Of a stretch of 17,342 nt of DNA, positions 8,394-15,700 are shown one piece after another. The notes under the pieces are model-generated. The model made no database searches. It had not been told where the DNA came from and worked only from the letters and a program-made list of their open reading frames with translations. A program made the translations under genes and the position numbers. This DNA is from JAVVRI01 sp036654795. Its GTDB lineage: Bacteria; Bacteroidota; Bacteroidia; Bacteroidales; Tannerellaceae. The stretch is from the NCBI GenBank assembly GCA_036654795.1, contig JAVVRI010000056.1, forward strand, positions 1-17,342, in the 5' to 3' direction. The first letter of the stretch is position 1; the number at the start of each line of letters is the position of its first letter.

Positions 8394-10769
8394 TTAGTAT
8401 TGATCTTTCGGTACATCCGCCATCTCTGTTTCAAGGCGTCCGCCGGCTACAAGGGTGGCAAAGGGGAGGCGGGGAGTAGTGAGCCGTTCGCCGTTCAGGC
8501 GATAGGTCTGGACGTACGGAGTCTCTTTGCTGTTTCCCCGGGCTTCGATCACGAACTCTTTACCGGGGTAGTAGTCGTTGTTCAGACGGATGGTGATCCG
8601 GTCGAACAGCGGACTGCCGAGGGCGAAAGAGGGCGTCGCGTCCGTCAATCCCTTCACATCAAACAGCCCCATCGAGGCAATGACGTACCAGGCACCAAGC
8701 TGTCCCTGATCTTCGTCCTGTCCGTAGCCGTAGCCATGAATGCCGTCCGTGCCATAGAACTCGTCGAGTATGGCGCGCACCCATTTCTGCGTCAGCGACG
8801 GACGCCCCGCTTCATTGAACAGCCAAGAGATATGCAGACACGGTTGGTTACCGTGGTTGTAGAGCGTTTGCAGTCCGGCAAACGCGCCCACTTCGCGCCC
8901 TCCGCTGAAGATGAGCTTCTGCGAAACGGTAAAGATGCTGTCCAGCCGTTGGTTGAAAAGGTCGGCACCCACCTTTGAGATCAGTCCGGCGGCGTCGTGC
9001 GGCACGTAGAAGGTGTATTGCCAGGCGTTGCCCTCTTGAAAGCCGCGCCATACTTGCATCGGGTCGAAGTCCTCCATAAAGCGGCCGTCGGCATAGCGCG
9101 GACGGACAAAGTTGAGCGAAGGATCGTAGATGCGCTCCCATCCTTTGGAGAGGTCCATCAATTGGTTATAATCGTCAGTACGCCCCAACTGCTTCGCCCA
9201 TTGGGCAACCGCCCAGGCACTGTAGGCATATTCCAACGTATGCGAGGCGGAGAACATAAAGGCTTCGTCTGGTCCTTCGCCCTTGTCGGCATGCGGCACG
9301 TAGCCATGCGCCACAAAGTCGCGCGTGTCCACCTTGCCGGCACCCAGGGGACGGTTGTCGCCGTCCAGTTCGTTTTTGAGGGAGGCGGCGTAGGCGGTCT
9401 CGACATCGAAGTCGCGTATGCCGCACTGATAAGCTCCGGCAATGAGGGTGCTCAGCAAGTTCGTGCCCACGCCCGAGACGTAACGGCTACACGCAATGCC
9501 GTCCGCCAGCCAGCCGGCATCCTTATAGACAAGCAGGTGGCTGCTGATGTAGTCGGAGTAGTACTCCGGATAGGCTACCGCCCATACCTGTGCGAGGTTC
9601 CACTGTGCGCCCCAAGCGCCATCGGTGTTATAGAAATTGTGCACCGGACGGCCGTCTTTCTGCAAAGGGATCTGTCCCACCGAACCATCGTTGCGGGGGT
9701 AGGCACCGTTCACGTCGCTAGCCAGTCCACGCCCCAACAGGGTGTGATAAAGACCGGTGTAGAACTTCATCTTGTCCTCCCGTACGGGTGTCTCCACACG
9801 GATGCAAGACAGTTTCTCCTCCCATGCTGCGCGAGAGGCGGCACGGACGGCATCGAAATCGGTCGTGGTGCGCATCTCCGTCTCGCGGTTCAAGCGGGCG
9901 TTGCAGACAGAGGTATAGGATAATCCAACGGAGGCGGTAATCTTTTCTCCCTCGTCCGTGGCGTAGGTGAGGTAGAGACCAGCACCTTCGCCGGTGATCT
10001 GACAAGCGTCCGGATGCGTCTCCTTACCACGGAAGGTACCGAAGCTATCGGGCTGTTTGTCCAACACGGCAGAGAAATACATGGTGACCGTAGCTCCGGA
10101 CTGATACTTCTTCACATATTCGGGCAGGGTGCAGACCCATCCCTCCACGCGTCCGTCGGGCAGCAGGGTGATGGAGGCATCCTTCACAGCACCGCTCTCG
10201 CCCTGCCGATTGCCGATGTCGAACAGGATGCGGCTCTCCTTTCCGGCAGGGAAGGTGTAGCGTTGCAGCGCCACGCGGGGGGTAGCGGTCAGTTCCGCCT
10301 TCACACCGTGATCCTTCAGCACGACGGAGTAGTAGCCGGGCTGAGCCACCTCGTCCGCACGGTCGAAGCGGGAACGATAGCCGTTCGCCTTATTCCCCGT
10401 GCTGTCCGCCAAAGAGCCGGGCACGGTGCAGAGTGCACCGGTAGCAGGCATCAACACGACACCGCCCACCTGAAACTCGTGCAAGCAGGGGAAACCTTCG
10501 ATGGTTGCGTCGCGATAATCGTAGCCCGTAGCCTCCCAGCCGGAGGCATTGCCGAGGTGTCCGTTCGTAGAGGGACCGGGCTTCGCCATCCCAAAAGGCA
10601 TCGCGCCGGGCGCGAAGTGAAACCACCGACAATGGGCGGTGCCGATGCGCGGCTCCACGTATTGCGACAGTTCCTCCGCCTGAGCCGTTGCCTGACCCGT
10701 TGTGCAACCACTGTTACCACAAAGCAACAGGGCGGCAAAGGCGAAAAACAATAGATAGGTTTGTTTCAT
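8394..10769 (-). CDS. GH92 family exo-alpha-mannosidase, probable lipoprotein
   Basis: Predicted calcium-dependent inverting exo-alpha-mannosidase. I chose the ATG at 10769 (MKQTYLLFFAFAALLL) because it gives a clean signal peptide; an ATG 9 nt upstream is also possible. A likely lipidated Cys follows in GNSGC (residue 22), and no acidic surface-export signal follows it, so a periplasmic anchor is inferred. Family motifs run in order: RIGTAHCRWFHFAPGAMPFG, GYDYRDATIEGF, SASHTLEYAYSAWAVAQ, FQEGNAWQYTFYVPHD (its Glu, about residue 579, fits the general acid), NQPCLHISWLFNEAGRP, and GQDEDQGQLGAWYV, which matches the usual GNDDCGQMSAWY base-containing motif. Several positions depart from common GH92 members: NQPCLH for NEPSHH, and DEDQGQ for NDDCGQ. 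These changes suggest a specialised linkage or aglycone. It lies 15 nt after the ROK gene in the operon. Confidence 0.92.
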   Translation of the reverse strand: MKQTYLLFFAFAALLLCGNSGCTTGQATAQAEELSQYVEPRIGTAHCRWFHFAPGAMPFGMAKPGPSTNGHLGNASGWEATGYDYRDATIEGFPCLHEFQVGGVVLMPATGALCTVPGSLADSTGNKANGYRSRFDRADEVAQPGYYSVVLKDHGVKAELTATPRVALQRYTFPAGKESRILFDIGNRQGESGAVKDASITLLPDGRVEGWVCTLPEYVKKYQSGATVTMYFSAVLDKQPDSFGTFRGKETHPDACQITGEGAGLYLTYATDEGEKITASVGLSYTSVCNARLNRETEMRTTTDFDAVRAASRAAWEEKLSCIRVETPVREDKMKFYTGLYHTLLGRGLASDVNGAYPRNDGSVGQIPLQKDGRPVHNFYNTDGAWGAQWNLAQVWAVAYPEYYSDYISSHLLVYKDAGWLADGIACSRYVSGVGTNLLSTLIAGAYQCGIRDFDVETAYAASLKNELDGDNRPLGAGKVDTRDFVAHGYVPHADKGEGPDEAFMFSASHTLEYAYSAWAVAQWAKQLGRTDDYNQLMDLSKGWERIYDPSLNFVRPRYADGRFMEDFDPMQVWRGFQEGNAWQYTFYVPHDAAGLISKVGADLFNQRLDSIFTVSQKLIFSGGREVGAFAGLQTLYNHGNQPCLHISWLFNEAGRPSLTQKWVRAILDEFYGTDGIHGYGYGQDEDQGQLGAWYVIASMGLFDVKGLTDATPSFALGSPLFDRITIRLNNDYYPGKEFVIEARGNSKETPYVQTYRLNGERLTTPRLPFATLVAGGRLETEMADVPKDQY

Positions 10770-10784
10770 GGTATACATTATATA

Positions 10785-11888
10785 TTATAGGTTGTTCAGA
10801 GCATACACATAGGCACCAAGGGCGATGGAGTGGCTGGCACTTTGCCGGCTGACCCATACACCGACACGCTTCATCGGATCGTAGTGAACAAAACGCTCCG
10901 TCCCGGTGACCGGGAGGCGGACTGTTTCGCCCTTGGCAAAGGTAGCAAACTCCGCCTCATCCTCCAAGTTGAAGGCTTTCACCTGCATGCGGGGGAAGAT
11001 GGTTCCGTCCATCATGGCGGTTGGGCTGTTTAGTTCGCGAATCAGACCGGGAAGGATGTAACGGCTGGCACCCGCCAGTCCGCCCCCGATCACCACCATG
11101 CCGTCTATCAACGTAATGGCGGCGGCAATGGCGTCGCCCGCCATCTCGCCCAACTCAGCAAAAGAGTGGCGGGCAGCCGATTGGTTACCGGGGCGGATGC
11201 CTTCGGCAATCTCGAATATTTCTTTCGGAGTCAGCATGGAGTTGTCGCGCGAGAGTGCTTTATACACGCGCTGAACGGCACGTATGCTGACGCTTTCCTC
11301 TACAATATAGTGTGGATATTTCTTGTTGCGCAGGCACCAGACGCTACCACCGGAAGCATTGTCGCCCAGCAGCAGGTGGCCGTCGATCACCACCCCGGCA
11401 CCGAAGCCGGTGCCCAGCGTAATACCGATCAGGTTGCGATACTGCCTGCTGCTTCCCGCCTCGCGAAGGCGCGCGTTCAACATCGGCAAAGCACCCGCAA
11501 GCGCTTCGCCGTAAGCAAACAGATGTCCGTCGTTATTGATAAACACGGGAATATGAAATGCCTCTTCGAGCAACGCACCAAGCGGCACACCTTGCCGGAA
11601 GCAGGGGAAGTTGGGCAGATTACCCCCAATGATACCCGCCGGATAGTCCGCCGGACCAGGGAAAGCAAAGCTGATAGCCACCGGCGGCTCGGGTAAAGTC
11701 TTTCGGACCTCCGTAAAACCATCCAACAGATTCCCGATACAAGTCGCCAAACAGTCGGCTTTAGCTGGGAGCCTCACAGGAGCTACAATCTCTTTCCCTG
11801 CGCGGAGAGCGGAGAACACGAAGTTAGTTCCGCCCGCATCCAGGGTCATCACGATCCGCGGATCGTGCTCATACATGTTTTGATTCAT
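10785..11888 (-). CDS. ROK-family sugar kinase (probable mannose/glucose kinase)
   Basis: Cytoplasmic ATP-dependent hexokinase-like protein of 367 residues. It has the phosphate-binding loop LDAGGTNF (16-23), the PGP motif, the catalytic Asp at about D120 in FINNDGHLFAYGEAL, the second phosphate motif LGTGFGAGV (158-166) and the adenosine motif MVVIGGGLAGA (264-274). The family zinc motif CxCGxxGCxE and the sugar-binding ExGH motif are both absent: the region after GTGFGAGVVIDGHLLLGDNASGG reads SVWCLRNKKYPHYIVEESVS. A C-terminal stretch of roughly 60-70 residues continues past the usual ROK end. Operon position, next to the isomerase gene, suggests it makes mannose-6-phosphate. Specificity is inferred. 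The ATG at 11888 is used; a second Met four codons on is possible. The gap to the upstream isomerase gene is 11 nt. Confidence 0.86.
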   Translation of the reverse strand: MNQNMYEHDPRIVMTLDAGGTNFVFSALRAGKEIVAPVRLPAKADCLATCIGNLLDGFTEVRKTLPEPPVAISFAFPGPADYPAGIIGGNLPNFPCFRQGVPLGALLEEAFHIPVFINNDGHLFAYGEALAGALPMLNARLREAGSSRQYRNLIGITLGTGFGAGVVIDGHLLLGDNASGGSVWCLRNKKYPHYIVEESVSIRAVQRVYKALSRDNSMLTPKEIFEIAEGIRPGNQSAARHSFAELGEMAGDAIAAAITLIDGMVVIGGGLAGASRYILPGLIRELNSPTAMMDGTIFPRMQVKAFNLEDEAEFATFAKGETVRLPVTGTERFVHYDPMKRVGVWVSRQSASHSIALGAYVYALNNL

Positions 11889-11899
11889 GGTGTGCTTGC

Positions 11900-13642
11900 T
11901 TATTGTTTATGTCTGACGTATGCTTTGATTGTCCCGCAACGGAGACCTTCCGACAGGCCGTACGGACGAATAGTGTAACTCCCAACCGCCGCCGGCACGA
12001 TAAACGTTTCGGCATAATGCACAACAAAGGGCTTGAAAGCACCCTCCGGGCTTTCTACAATCAGACAGTCGCCCTCAATAACGTTGAGAACGTTCACGCT
12101 GTCGCCCGTCTGATGCGTCACCTTACCGGTAAACCAATGGCGGCGGGTTTCAATGAATTCGTTGGCATGCAGTCCGGTGCGTTCCTCCGTCCAGCCCTCG
12201 CCTTGGGCGATGGGTTCCACGTGGTTGATCAGCTGCTTGCGGACAAAGGCTGTCTGTCTGTCCCATTGTATAACATGCGAGCCGTGCGAAATGTTGATCG
12301 GTCGCGGTATTCCGTCCAGTCCGAGGCGTCCCCAGTCCCACAGTTTGAAGGTGAAGAGGCTGGGGGTCGAACTGATCTCGAGCACCATGGCGCCGGAACC
12401 GCTGCAATGCACCGTGCCTCCGGGTATCAGGTAGTGGTCGTGCTTTCGCGCCGACCAACGGTTCACGTAGCGGTCGGCATCGAAAGCGGTGCCGTTCTGT
12501 TGCGCCTCGCTCAAGGCGGCAATCATCTGATTGCCATCCACGCCCTCCTTCAGACCGAGGTAGACGGTAGCCCCTTCGCCGGCATCGAGCAGGTAGTAGC
12601 TCTCGTCCTGCGTATAATAAATCCCAAAGGTGTCGCGGATGTATTGGGTGGTAGGGTGTACCTGCAAACTGAGGTTCCCCCCTCCCATCGTGTCGAGGAA
12701 GTCAAAGCGGATCGGGAAGTCCTGACCAAAACGTGCCTCAACGGGCGCACCAAGCAGGTCGCGGGTCTTGTAAAACACCAGGTCGTTAGAGGGCAGTTCG
12801 AAACGTTCGCCAGAGACGGTGAGGTAGAGACTGTTCTCCTCCGGTACGCAGTCGAAGCACCAGCCGTAGTTAGAAGCAGCCGGATCGAGGTCGCAGACCT
12901 CCTTCATCCATTGTCCGCCCCAAGGAGCGGGGTCGAAGAAGGGGACCACGCGGAAAGGACGTTTCACCGTAGCCTCCAGACCCGCCAGCATTGTGGCTCC
13001 GGTGATGAGGCGGGGCTCGCCGACGGTGTGCGTATCCAACCAGTAATCAACGTGGGGTAGCAGTGTCTTCTTCAGCGCATCGCAGACATTCCAGTCGATA
13101 AAATAGCCCCGCTTGTAATGCAACGTAGGTGCTTCGGCACGGTTGCAGACGCCCAGCCCGTCTATTTCATGGCGGCGGTAGCGAAGCTGGATTTCCCAAC
13201 GCGCCATGTCGGCATACACCAGCGTGTCGGAGTCCGGACAGACCACGGCTGCTCCATGTCCATAGACAAGGATCAATCCGGAAGACTGTGCAGCGATCAT
13301 GCGGCGCGCCTCTACTACCTTGCCGGCATCCAGAAAGTCCGTGTAGGTGAAGTGTGCACGTCGGCCAAACAGGCGGTCGTCCGTCAGGTGCGGACGGGTC
13401 ATCGCCTCAATCTCTTCAGGAGATTTGAAGAGAAGGCGGGTGTCGATGTAAAGTGCCGGTTTCAAGGCAGCCAAGTGCGTACATAGCTCGTCATCATGCA
13501 CGCCGTGGTAACACTCCACGACCATGACGCTGCGATCCGCCTTCACCGAAGCAGCCAGTTGGGCGATTGCCTCCTCCCATCCTTTCCATAGCGATCCCTC
13601 TACTACGGTAGCGGGGTATTTGTCATAATTGCTTTTTCTCAT
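11900..13642 (-). CDS. class I mannose-6-phosphate isomerase with an N-terminal kinase-like domain
   Basis: Zinc enzyme predicted to interconvert mannose-6-phosphate and fructose-6-phosphate in the cytoplasm. The C-terminal part (about 225-580) carries all type I isomerase landmarks: LSLQVHP (Q327, H329), DESYYLLDA (E347) and PGGTVHCSG (H412) as zinc ligands, and KLWDWGRLG with the catalytic Arg at about 439. The first roughly 205 residues are extra compared with ordinary isomerases of 300-390 residues. They look like an alpha/beta nucleotide-kinase fold (SVMVVECYHGVHDDEL, SSGLILVYGHGAAVV, LVYADMARWEIQLRYR) resembling uridine-kinase-type proteins, but where a Walker A loop should be there is only ECYHGVHDDE, with no GxxGxGK[ST]. 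This part is therefore probably a regulatory or structural pseudokinase. Long phosphosugar isomerases of this kind occur in other Bacteroidetes, as far as I recall. Second gene of the operon, 21 nt after the glycosidase. Confidence 0.87.
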   Translation of the reverse strand: MRKSNYDKYPATVVEGSLWKGWEEAIAQLAASVKADRSVMVVECYHGVHDDELCTHLAALKPALYIDTRLLFKSPEEIEAMTRPHLTDDRLFGRRAHFTYTDFLDAGKVVEARRMIAAQSSGLILVYGHGAAVVCPDSDTLVYADMARWEIQLRYRRHEIDGLGVCNRAEAPTLHYKRGYFIDWNVCDALKKTLLPHVDYWLDTHTVGEPRLITGATMLAGLEATVKRPFRVVPFFDPAPWGGQWMKEVCDLDPAASNYGWCFDCVPEENSLYLTVSGERFELPSNDLVFYKTRDLLGAPVEARFGQDFPIRFDFLDTMGGGNLSLQVHPTTQYIRDTFGIYYTQDESYYLLDAGEGATVYLGLKEGVDGNQMIAALSEAQQNGTAFDADRYVNRWSARKHDHYLIPGGTVHCSGSGAMVLEISSTPSLFTFKLWDWGRLGLDGIPRPINISHGSHVIQWDRQTAFVRKQLINHVEPIAQGEGWTEERTGLHANEFIETRRHWFTGKVTHQTGDSVNVLNVIEGDCLIVESPEGAFKPFVVHYAETFIVPAAVGSYTIRPYGLSEGLRCGTIKAYVRHKQ

Positions 13643-13663
13643 CAGTCCTCTATTTGTTCTTGT

Positions 13664-14968
13664 TTACTTGTTCTTTTCCGCCCATTCGCGCAATTGCTCT
13701 ATCGCCTTTGCCAGCACACCGGCCGAACCTTTGAAGTGACCGGAGCCACTCGGCACACCGCCCTTGCCGTACCATTCGTAGAAACCTTTGTTCAGAATCA
13801 CCCGGTCGATCATGGGGCGCATCTCGTCGTACGCCTCGGCCACAAAGCCGTTAGCAGCCAGTTGCTGAATCATACGGCCGCCGAACCAAGTCCAGTCGCC
13901 TCCGTTCTGATAGTTATAGGCCTGTGCCATACCTCCCGTAAAGAAGCCGTCCGGATAAACAGGATAGAGCGTCAGCCCGATACTCGGCATGCCGGAAAGG
14001 CGGACGTTCTCCAACATCTGTGCGTTGACGACAGCAATCTCCTCCTTCGTCAGCAAGCCGGCTTCGATAGCGATCGCCGTACCCCCATGGTAATGGATAG
14101 CCAACTCGTCGAAATCCGCGGGAATGGGGGAAGTAGCGAGATAGATATGCGGAATAAACTTCTGCCGCTTGGCATCCCACAGATGGGTGCGTACCTGCTC
14201 TGCCAGATGGGTGCGTAGCTCCTTCCAGCGCTTGACGCGTATCGCCTCTGTCGCAGGAGCCATCTCCTGCAAATAGTCCAGCGCAATGATCAGCATCGCG
14301 TTGTCGTAGACATCAATCGCGGGGACAGAGTGTTCGTTCATGTCGCAACCGAAGTCGTCGTTCGGCTGCACATCGCCCCAGTCTGCCGTCATGGCACCGT
14401 AGATCAGTCCATATTGCTCATTATAACGTTCACGCAGCAGGTAGTCTATCATCAAGTCCATCCGTTCGAGAACGGTCTTTCCGGCTACAGTGTCTGCAAG
14501 GATCGAACTATCACCGGTCTTGCGGATATACTTGCCGACAATTTGTATCAACGACGATTCCTGATCCGTCTCCACCGTATTCTTGAAAGCAACGTGAGCA
14601 GGTGCTGCGTCAGCATAGTAAGGGGTGCTATCGTACCATGTAAAGTCTTCTTTCAGCACATATCCGTCTATCATCTCATCATTCGGCTGCTGCAAGGCAA
14701 AGAATAGGAGGATGGCATTCCGCAAATCCTTCGGATTGCTCTCTTCGCAAGCAATCTCGATAAACGTATTCATGTCGCGCGCCCAAATCTGCGAATAGCC
14801 GCTGCCGGCATTGAAGCCACTACGAATCACCGCCCGCGCCATACTGTCGACCACCTGCAAAGAGGAGTCGCCCAAGATTGTGCCGGCCAGCTGTTGCGTA
14901 GCCGTCGGCTTACTACAAGAGAAAAACAAACAAAAGAAAAGGCACATCAGCCCACACGTCGTTTTCAT
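13664..14968 (-). CDS. exported six-hairpin (alpha/alpha)6 glycosidase lipoprotein, family unassigned
   Basis: First gene of the operon, 434 residues. The N-terminus MKTTCGLMCLFFCLFFSCSK is a lipoprotein signal with the likely lipidated Cys at 18. The following residues (SKPTATQQ) show no acidic surface-export signal, so a periplasmic anchor is inferred. The body has the alternating helical pattern of (alpha/alpha)6-barrel glycosidases: GYSQIWARDMNTFIEIACE, TVETDQESSLIQIVGKYIRKTGD, MTADWGDVQPNDDFG, IDVYDNAMLIIALDYL, AYNYQNGGDWTWFGGRMIQQL and VPSGSGHFKGSAGVLAKAI. D and E residues in WARDMN, TDQES and DWGDV are candidate catalytic residues. The pattern recalls GH63, GH100 and glycogen-debranching C-terminal domains without matching one clearly. 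I considered GH125 and found its WLRDS-type motif set missing. The substrate is presumably a mannoside, or a glucose- or galactose-capped mannoside, judged only by context. Confidence 0.75.
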   Translation of the reverse strand: MKTTCGLMCLFFCLFFSCSKPTATQQLAGTILGDSSLQVVDSMARAVIRSGFNAGSGYSQIWARDMNTFIEIACEESNPKDLRNAILLFFALQQPNDEMIDGYVLKEDFTWYDSTPYYADAAPAHVAFKNTVETDQESSLIQIVGKYIRKTGDSSILADTVAGKTVLERMDLMIDYLLRERYNEQYGLIYGAMTADWGDVQPNDDFGCDMNEHSVPAIDVYDNAMLIIALDYLQEMAPATEAIRVKRWKELRTHLAEQVRTHLWDAKRQKFIPHIYLATSPIPADFDELAIHYHGGTAIAIEAGLLTKEEIAVVNAQMLENVRLSGMPSIGLTLYPVYPDGFFTGGMAQAYNYQNGGDWTWFGGRMIQQLAANGFVAEAYDEMRPMIDRVILNKGFYEWYGKGGVPSGSGHFKGSAGVLAKAIEQLREWAEKNK

Positions 14969-14996
14969 GGATATACAATACTAAATTAGTTGAAGG

Positions 14997-15004
14997 CAAA
15001 GGTA
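14997..15004 (-). promoter_or_regulatory. mannoside operon promoter -7 element
   Basis: On the minus strand 15004-14997 reads TACCTTTG, a match to TAnnTTTG, 28 nt upstream of the ATG at 14968. A TTTC sequence about 18 nt further upstream is a weak -33 candidate. It would drive all six operon genes with a short untranslated leader. Confidence 0.6.
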
Positions 15005-15073
15005 GCGGATTGTTTTTGAACAGAAAGAGGGATTTATTCCGATATACTTATACTATCTTACGGTTCTTTTCTG

Positions 15074-15081
15074 TACTTTTG
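15074..15081 (+). promoter_or_regulatory. Panacea gene promoter -7 element
   Basis: TACTTTTG matches TAnnTTTG, 63 nt upstream of the ATG at 15145. No convincing -33 box is seen. With the element at 14997-15004 it makes a divergent promoter pair. Confidence 0.5.
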
Positions 15082-15144
15082 TATCATTGCTAGTTTAGGA
15101 TCTATCAAATTGGAACATTGAACAAATAAAAATATAAATAAACT

Positions 15145-15687
15145 ATGACAACACCTATTTTCAATCTGGAAAAGTCACTGCAGGTCGTTCTATACATAGC
15201 CAACAAGTTGCAACGAAAGGATTTCCATAAGATATTTAAAATTATCTATTTTGCAGACAGAGAACATATAGTACAATATGGGCGCCCCATTACAGGCGAC
15301 ACCTATATCGCGATGAAAGATGGACCAGTGCCATCGAATATTGACGATATATTCAAGGCTGTTCGTGGTGATGGTTTCTTCGCGTCCAATGCAGTAGAGT
15401 ACGCAAAACTGTTTGAAATCCATGATTGGTATTTTGTCAAGCCAAAACAAGCAGCAAACCTGGATTATCTATCCGAAAGCGATCTGGAAGAATTGGATAA
15501 AGCATTGGCTTTATATGGAAACCTTTCTTGGGATGAAGTTCGAGATAAATCACATGATTACGCGTGGCACTCTACCCCTAAAGACAGACCCATTGCATTA
15601 GAAGACATCATGCGAGAAAAGGGAGAAGACGATGATTACATCGCCTATATATGCAATGCAACCACTCTGCAGAAAGCGTGCTTATAA
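15145..15687 (+). CDS. Panacea-domain (DUF4065, SocA-like) antitoxin-type protein
   Basis: The 180-residue protein is a near-complete Panacea domain. Characteristic parts are the N-terminal VLYIANKLQRKDFHKIFKIIYFADREH, the block GRPITGDTYIAMKDGPVPSNIDDIFKAVRGDG with the family's K-x-G-P-V motif, and the Asp-rich segment YLSESDLEELDKALALYGNLSWDEVRDKSH before the terminal HDYAW segment. Panacea proteins act as antitoxins (PanA) that neutralise many unrelated toxins, or as proteolysis adaptors such as SocA. The gene overlaps or touches nothing upstream, has its own probable promoter, and is followed 13 nt later by a small gene on the same strand, the usual antitoxin-toxin layout. It is AT-rich next to the GC-rich operon, which suggests separate acquisition. 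Antitoxin activity is inferred. Confidence 0.87.
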   Translation: MTTPIFNLEKSLQVVLYIANKLQRKDFHKIFKIIYFADREHIVQYGRPITGDTYIAMKDGPVPSNIDDIFKAVRGDGFFASNAVEYAKLFEIHDWYFVKPKQAANLDYLSESDLEELDKALALYGNLSWDEVRDKSHDYAWHSTPKDRPIALEDIMREKGEDDDYIAYICNATTLQKACL

Positions 15688-15700
15688 AACTCAGCAAACT

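Noticed and set aside
7386..8978. Long plus-strand open frame of 530 codons
   Set aside because: It is antisense to the MFS and GH92 genes, is very rich in His, Arg and Gln, has no domain pattern, and arises from the GC-rich codon use of the real genes.
11903..13060. Plus-strand open frame of 385 codons opposite the isomerase gene
   Set aside because: It overlaps a fully supported isomerase reading frame and has no domain-like content.
13664..14968. GH125 assignment for the first operon gene
   Set aside because: GH125 is a common partner of GH92 and GH38, but the typical GH125 motif series around WLRDS is not present. Only general six-hairpin features are seen.
15632..15700. Upstream start for the small gene after Panacea
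   Set aside because: It would overlap the Panacea gene by 56 nt and add a leader without hydrophobic or domain character. The ATG at 15701 gives the usual short gap.
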